A stretch of 27,826 nucleotides of DNA from Bacilli bacterium (lineage in GTDB: Bacteria > Bacillota_I > Bacilli_A > RF39 > UBA660): assembly GCA_016296435.1 (NCBI GenBank), contig JAEDJI010000005.1, positions 1-27,826 of the forward strand, in the 5' to 3' direction. A program made the translations under genes and the position numbers. How positions within the stretch are numbered: position 1 is the first letter of the stretch; every line of letters starts with the position of its first letter. Below, piece after piece: positions 25,208 to 27,826 of the stretch. The notes under the pieces are model-generated. The model had not been told where the DNA came from, searched no databases, and was given only the letters and a program-made list of their open reading frames with translations.

Positions 25208-26012
25208 ATACTTCCTCCTCATCATATTCATCTTCAAAATCTTCTTGTTTAGGTCTCAACTCATCAATAAGAAGAATTCTAGCATCATCAATAGTAATAT
25301 TGTAATACAATTCACCCTTCATAGCAATTGAAACCCTACCAGTCTCTTCAGAAACTATAATAGAAATAGCATCAGTCTCTTCAGTAATACCCAGACCAGC
25401 TCTATGGCGAGTACCAAGCCTCTTATTAATTTTTAAACTGTTACTAGTGGGAAAAACCGCTCCAGCGCAACTAATCTTATCACCCTGAATAATAACCCCA
25501 CCATCATGAAGAGGATTATTAGGGAAAAATATAGATATTAAAAGTTCACTAGTAATATCAGCATATAAATTAGTTGCTTTAGAAATATATTCTTGCAAAC
25601 TCACATCTCTTTCAAGAACAATTAAAGCCCCAATTCTTTGTTTTCTCATATAATCAACAGCATTAATAACTTCATAAACAAGCCTTTCCCTCTCATCAAC
25701 AGTAAGAACCTTATGACGACCAAGAAGTTGTGTCTTTCCAATCTGCTCTAAAATATTTCTAATTTCAGGTTGAAATATAATTATAAGAGCAAGTGGTCCC
25801 CATTGAATAACATAATCAAGAAATAACCCTACAAGAGTTAAATTAAGCCATAAAGAAATCAACTTCAATAAAATGATAACTGCTATTCCCTTAAATAGCA
25901 ATGACAATTTAACATTATTTTTTATATTCTTTAAAAGCACATAAATAAGTGCCCACACAATAGCAACATCTAGTATACTCCTAAGAGTAGTAATAATTGC
26001 ATCAAAACTCAT
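25194..26012 (-). CDS. cdaA: membrane diadenylate cyclase CdaA
   Basis: This 272-residue enzyme makes c-di-AMP from two ATP. Three N-terminal membrane helices (about 10-80) are followed by the DAC domain with the RHR motif (GTRHRAGLGITEETDA, T201-R204) and SEETGRVS. The catalytic DGA motif reads DGG here (HDGGVII, D170-G172). The start at 26010-26012 is chosen because GGAGGT lies 9 bases upstream and the length matches B. subtilis CdaA (273). Cotranscribed with cdaR. c-di-AMP controls potassium and osmolyte balance and cell-wall state. Confidence 0.95.
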   Translation of the reverse strand: MSFDAIITTLRSILDVAIVWALIYVLLKNIKNNVKLSLLFKGIAVIILLKLISLWLNLTLVGLFLDYVIQWGPLALIIIFQPEIRNILEQIGKTQLLGRHKVLTVDERERLVYEVINAVDYMRKQRIGALIVLERDVSLQEYISKATNLYADITSELLISIFFPNNPLHDGGVIIQGDKISCAGAVFPTSNSLKINKRLGTRHRAGLGITEETDAISIIVSEETGRVSIAMKGELYYNITIDDARILLIDELRPKQEDFEDEYDEEEVYDEK

Positions 26013-26033
26013 AAATAAAATACCTCCATTAAA

Positions 26034-26062
26034 ATTATAACATTTAATTAAAAACATGTAAA
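26034..26062 (-). promoter_or_regulatory. extended -10 promoter of cdaA-cdaR
   Basis: Minus-strand TTTACA (26057-26062) and TATAAT (26034-26039) are 17 bases apart, with TGT directly before the -10. The cdaA RBS follows within 20 bases, so the leader is short. Confidence 0.72.
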
Positions 26063-26089
26063 ATCTACTATCAATAATAAGTATACTAT

Positions 26090-26115
26090 AAAATTAAAAA
26101 AATTGTAATACAATT
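26090..26115 (-). terminator. candidate AT-rich terminator of the coat gene pair
   Basis: AATTGT / ACAATT (26110-26115 and 26101-26106) with a 3-base loop is followed by a T-run. The stem is only A-T rich, so strength is uncertain. A second weak stem (AATTC/GAATT) overlaps the end of the coat gene itself. Confidence 0.5.
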
Positions 26116-26144
26116 ATTAAAAAAATTTAAGTAAAAAAAAGAAA

Positions 26145-26456
26145 CTAATTCAAAGAATTTTGTTCCTTTTCTAACATCAAATACTTTTCATTAACTAAAG
26201 AAGATAAAGCAACATCTAAACTATACCAACCCCTAGCAAACATTGCATTATATATTCTTCTTTGTAAATCATCAACCTCATCAAACATATTCAAATAATT
26301 ATCATGCAAAAATTCATTACTAGCTTCAGTAAGAGAAACAGCATAATTCTTAACCATACATTTTTCCATAGAAAGCATAATACTCATATAATCCTTATCA
26401 TTTAAACCAATACCTTGAGCAACATCAATCATAGGATTACTAATCTTATTATTCAT
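26145..26456 (-). CDS. CotF-family spore coat protein
   Basis: This 103-residue protein matches the Coat F helical domain: LNDKDYMSIMLSMEKCMVKN, then YAVSLTEASNEFLHDNYLNM and RIYNAMFARGWYSLDVA. The family forms part of the inner spore coat or is spore-associated in Bacillus and Clostridia. The ATG at 26454-26456 follows GGGGA and overlaps the upstream gene by 8 bases (ATGAATAA), so the two are coupled. Presence beside spo0A-encoding DNA supports sporulation ability. Confidence 0.8.
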   Translation of the reverse strand: MNNKISNPMIDVAQGIGLNDKDYMSIMLSMEKCMVKNYAVSLTEASNEFLHDNYLNMFDEVDDLQRRIYNAMFARGWYSLDVALSSLVNEKYLMLEKEQNSLN

Positions 26457-26679
26457 AAATTTTCCCCTTTTCATCTAATAAATCAATTATAATGCTAAGA
26501 TTATTCAAATGCACATTCCTAATATCAACAAATAAATCCTTCAACTCACTATCACTTACATTAACATAAGAAGAATTAGCAAACTTAACAGCTTCATAAT
26601 TCCAATTAAACATATCAGTAAGATAATCTAAATCCTTACAACTTATAATAGTAGGTACTTCATCATATTTTTTTTGCAT
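26449..26679 (-). CDS. small CotF-like partner protein
   Basis: This 76-residue helical protein (CKDLDYLTDMFNWNYEAVKF, then ELKDLFVDIRNVHLNNLSII) resembles the second half of CotF-type domains, shorter than the downstream partner. The ATG at 26677-26679 follows GGAGGGTAAT. Small and large coat-F-like pairs of this kind are common in spore formers. The assignment is by helix pattern and context, so moderate confidence. Confidence 0.6.
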   Translation of the reverse strand: MQKKYDEVPTIISCKDLDYLTDMFNWNYEAVKFANSSYVNVSDSELKDLFVDIRNVHLNNLSIIIDLLDEKGKIYE

Positions 26680-26696
26680 ATTACCCTCCAGTACTA

Positions 26697-26725
26697 TTAT
26701 TAACAAATAAGAAAAAAATATACAA
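26697..26725 (-). promoter_or_regulatory. candidate promoter of the coat gene pair
   Basis: Minus-strand TTGTAT (26720-26725) and TAATAA (26697-26702) are 17 bases apart and overlap the T-run of the preceding terminator. The match is to sigma-A; I could not recognise a sporulation sigma-factor consensus with confidence. Confidence 0.4.
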
Positions 26726-26749
26726 AAAAAGAGTAAGAAAACTTACCCT
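26720..26749 (-). terminator. intrinsic terminator of the small Gly/Tyr-rich gene
   Basis: AGGGTAAG / CTTACTCT (26742-26749 and 26730-26737, one G-T pair) with a TTTT loop is followed by a run of T. The first two stem bases are the AG of the gene's TAG stop. Confidence 0.85.
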
Positions 26750-26900
26750 AGCGACATGAATTATTATTGCAATTATTACAACTGCCATTGTTCCAGAATA
26801 ATATAAAGAAAATTATTATAATAACTATAATTATCCAAAACCAACTACCTTCACCATAACCATTGCCATAACCATAACCAGGATATCCACAACCGTACAT
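26748..26900 (-). CDS. tiny Gly/Tyr-rich one-helix membrane protein, YjcZ-like
   Basis: This 50-residue peptide begins MYGCGYPGYGYGNGYGEG, continues into a strongly hydrophobic helix (WFWIIIVIIIIFFILFW, 20-36) and ends in an Asn/Cys-rich tail with C41, C44 and C49. The layout (Gly/Tyr-rich start then one short membrane helix) matches the tiny YjcZ-type sporulation proteins of Bacillus, though those usually lack the Cys tail. AAGGGGGGA precedes the ATG and a strong terminator overlaps the stop, so it is a real single-gene unit. It sits next to the coat gene pair, which supports a spore role. The sequence is too short for a firm family call. Confidence 0.7.
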   Translation of the reverse strand: MYGCGYPGYGYGNGYGEGSWFWIIIVIIIIFFILFWNNGSCNNCNNNSCR

Positions 26901-26961
26901 AAAAATCCCCCCTTCACTATATTATATAAAAATATAGATAAAAGAAACATAATGGATACCT

Positions 26962-26995
26962 AAAAAAATAAAAACCCAAACTATATAAGTTCGAG
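26962..26995 (-). terminator. intrinsic terminator of the tRNA-Ala gene
   Basis: CTCGAACT / AGTTTGGG (26988-26995 and 26975-26982, with two G-U pairs) has a TATAT loop and is followed by TTTTTATTTTTTT. It lies 15 bases after the tRNA 3' end. Confidence 0.75.
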
Positions 26996-27009
26996 TAAAA
27001 ATACATATT

Positions 27010-27086
27010 TGGTGGAGGATGTGGGATTCGAACCCATGACCCCCTGCGTGCAAGGCAGGTGCTCTAGCCAGCTGAGCTAATCCCCC
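27010..27086 (-). tRNA. tRNA-Ala (anticodon TGC)
   Basis: The minus strand folds into a 77-base cloverleaf with the CCA end encoded. The anticodon loop CTTGCAC sits on a CCTGC/GCAGG stem, giving anticodon TGC (alanine). The T arm has GGTTCGAATCC. The acceptor stem has the G3-U70 wobble pair, the identity element of alanine tRNAs. It has its own promoter and terminator. Confidence 0.97.
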
Positions 27087-27114
27087 GGCTAGTCCAATAA
27101 ATTGGACACTTATA

Positions 27115-27142
27115 ATTATACTAGAAAATAAAACTTTGTCAA
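27115..27142 (-). promoter_or_regulatory. consensus promoter of tRNA-Ala
   Basis: Minus-strand TTGACA (27137-27142) and TATAAT (27115-27120) both match the consensus exactly, with a 16-base spacer. The predicted start is near 27108. A hairpin-forming inverted repeat, GTCCAA/TTGGAC (27092-27107), lies in the short 5' leader before the mature tRNA. The -35 abuts the khpA stop codon. Confidence 0.88.
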
Positions 27143-27145
27143 GAC

Positions 27146-27394
27146 CTAAATACTATCAATATTGATTTTTACAATTTTATTTTCTTTTATATAACTACTA
27201 GCTTGAACTAAAGTTCTAATAGAATTAATAACTTTACCATTCTTACCAATAACCTTAGGCATATCATCATTAGAAACAAGCACTTCTATTTGAATAACCT
27301 TCTCATCCTCAGTAGGAAACTCCCTAACTTGAGCAATATCTTTATCAGTAACTACAGCCATAACTAATTCTTCTGTTAATTTTACTAAATCCAT
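27146..27394 (-). CDS. khpA: KH-domain RNA-binding protein KhpA
   Basis: This 82-residue protein is a single KH domain with the GxxG loop KVIGKNGKVINSIRTLVQAS. KhpA forms a complex with KhpB/EloR and in several Firmicutes affects cell elongation and division through RNA binding. Its ATG is 2 bases after the rpsP stop, the usual place in Firmicutes. The next feature downstream is the tRNA-Ala promoter, with no clear terminator between. Confidence 0.93.
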   Translation of the reverse strand: MDLVKLTEELVMAVVTDKDIAQVREFPTEDEKVIQIEVLVSNDDMPKVIGKNGKVINSIRTLVQASSYIKENKIVKINIDSI

Positions 27395-27396
27395 AA

Positions 27397-27669
27397 CTAT
27401 TTACTACTTCTTTCTTCATGAAATTTTTTCATAACACCAGCTTTACTAAGTAAATCCCTAGCAGTATCTGTTAAAATAGCACCATTTCTTAACCATTTTA
27501 AAGCAACCTCTTCATTTACTCTTATTTCAGCAGGTTCAACAATAGGATTATAAAAACCAATTAATTCTAAATACTTTCCATCTCTTGGTGATCTAGAATC
27601 AGTAGCCACTATTCTATAACTTGGTCTTTTCTTTGAACCCATTCTTGTCAATCTAATCTTTACAGCCAT
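27397..27669 (-). CDS. rpsP: 30S ribosomal protein S16
   Basis: At 90 residues this is S16, starting [20 protein letters not shown] and with [17 protein letters not shown]16 is needed for assembly of the small-subunit body. The ATG at 27667-27669 follows AAGGAG; a longer reading to 27741 would run through the promoter. It heads an operon with khpA; rimM and trmD, often next, do not follow here. Confidence 0.97.
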   Translation of the reverse strand: MAVKIRLTRMGSKKRPSYRIVATDSRSPRDGKYLELIGFYNPIVEPAEIRVNEEVALKWLRNGAILTDTARDLLSKAGVMKKFHEERSSK

Positions 27670-27696
27670 AATCTTTCTCCTTTCAAAACTACTAAT

Positions 27697-27725
27697 AGTA
27701 TACACAACAATTATATGTTTGTCAA
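27697..27725 (-). promoter_or_regulatory. strong promoter of rpsP-khpA
   Basis: Minus-strand TTGACA (27720-27725) and TATACT (27697-27702) are 17 bases apart, predicted start near 27690. The -35 box is inside an inverted repeat (27719-27741). Confidence 0.85.
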
Positions 27726-27741
27726 CCTTTTTCGTTGACAA
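27719..27741. repeat. 8-bp inverted repeat over the rpsP -35 box
   Basis: TTGTCAAC and GTTGACAA are perfect inverted copies with a 7-base spacer. One arm contains the rpsP -35; the other directly follows the stop codon of the upstream gene. No T-run follows on either strand, so an operator or an RNA hairpin ending the upstream message are both possible. Confidence 0.6.
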
Positions 27742-27826
27742 TTATAAATATTTACACAAAACATCAGTCATTTGTTTTTTATCATCATTTAAAACAATAC
27801 AATCCTTAAACCCATCATTTATAAAA
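27742..27826 (-). CDS. 3' end of an unidentified gene entering from the right
   Basis: An open frame reads in from the window edge through 27 codons (NDGFKDCIVLNDDKKQMTDV, then LCKYL) to a TAA at 27742-27744. Codon choice is like the neighbouring genes and it ends just before the rpsP regulatory region. The fragment is too short to identify; in many Firmicutes ffh lies here, but this tail does not look like the Met-rich end of Ffh. Confidence 0.6.
   Translation of the reverse strand, partial: FINDGFKDCIVLNDDKKQMTDVLCKYL

Noticed and set aside
27734..27757. Plus-strand TTGACA within the rpsP inverted repeat as a divergent promoter
   Set aside because: No -10 element occurs at a suitable distance and no plus-strand gene follows.

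Overview
This window is about 27.8 kb of very AT-rich bacterial DNA in which every convincing gene lies on the minus strand, so transcription runs from high to low coordinates. The standard code is used: tryptophans are TGG, and TAA, TAG and TGA all act as stops. Spo0A, a CotF-like spore coat pair, the CdaA/CdaR diadenylate cyclase pair, zinc-type S14 and L36, and Firmicute-style AGGAGG ribosome binding sites point to a low-GC, probably spore-forming Bacillota. The absence of rpmD (L30) from an otherwise classical ribosomal cluster recalls Mollicutes and related reduced Bacilli. An uncultured RF39- or Erysipelotrichia-like lineage would fit, but that is inference.

Layout in the direction of transcription: the 3' end of an unidentified gene (27742-27826); rpsP-khpA with a strong promoter; tRNA-Ala(TGC) with its own promoter and terminator; a 50-residue Gly/Tyr-rich one-helix membrane peptide resembling tiny sporulation proteins (26748-26900); a CotF-like pair; cdaA-cdaR; dinB-pgk-tpiA; spo0A behind two tandem 0A boxes; a DUF4143-type ATPase followed by a gpmI homologue; an rpoD-type sigma factor; and then the full S10-spc-alpha supercluster (rpsJ to rplQ, about 14 kb) with a structured leader. 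The left end holds a two-gene unit (an unknown 165-residue protein plus a radical SAM/SPASM protein) and the first codons of one more gene.

The ribosomal supercluster, IF-1, methionine aminopeptidase, adenylate kinase, SecY, RpoA and the sigma factor form the gene-expression core. CdaA/CdaR (c-di-AMP), Spo0A and the coat-type genes form a sporulation and envelope layer. Three lower-glycolysis enzymes (Pgk, TpiA, GpmI) flank spo0A and are all divergent. GpmI has lost two of its seven metal ligands and most substrate-binding residues, which makes it the most surprising protein here. Also unusual are the tandem 0A boxes before spo0A, intrinsic terminators whose hairpins include the stop codon of the gene they terminate, and the radical SAM gene translationally coupled to an unrecognised partner. 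No CRISPR array, insertion sequence, prophage or rRNA gene was seen, and no gene-free stretch exceeds 300 bases.
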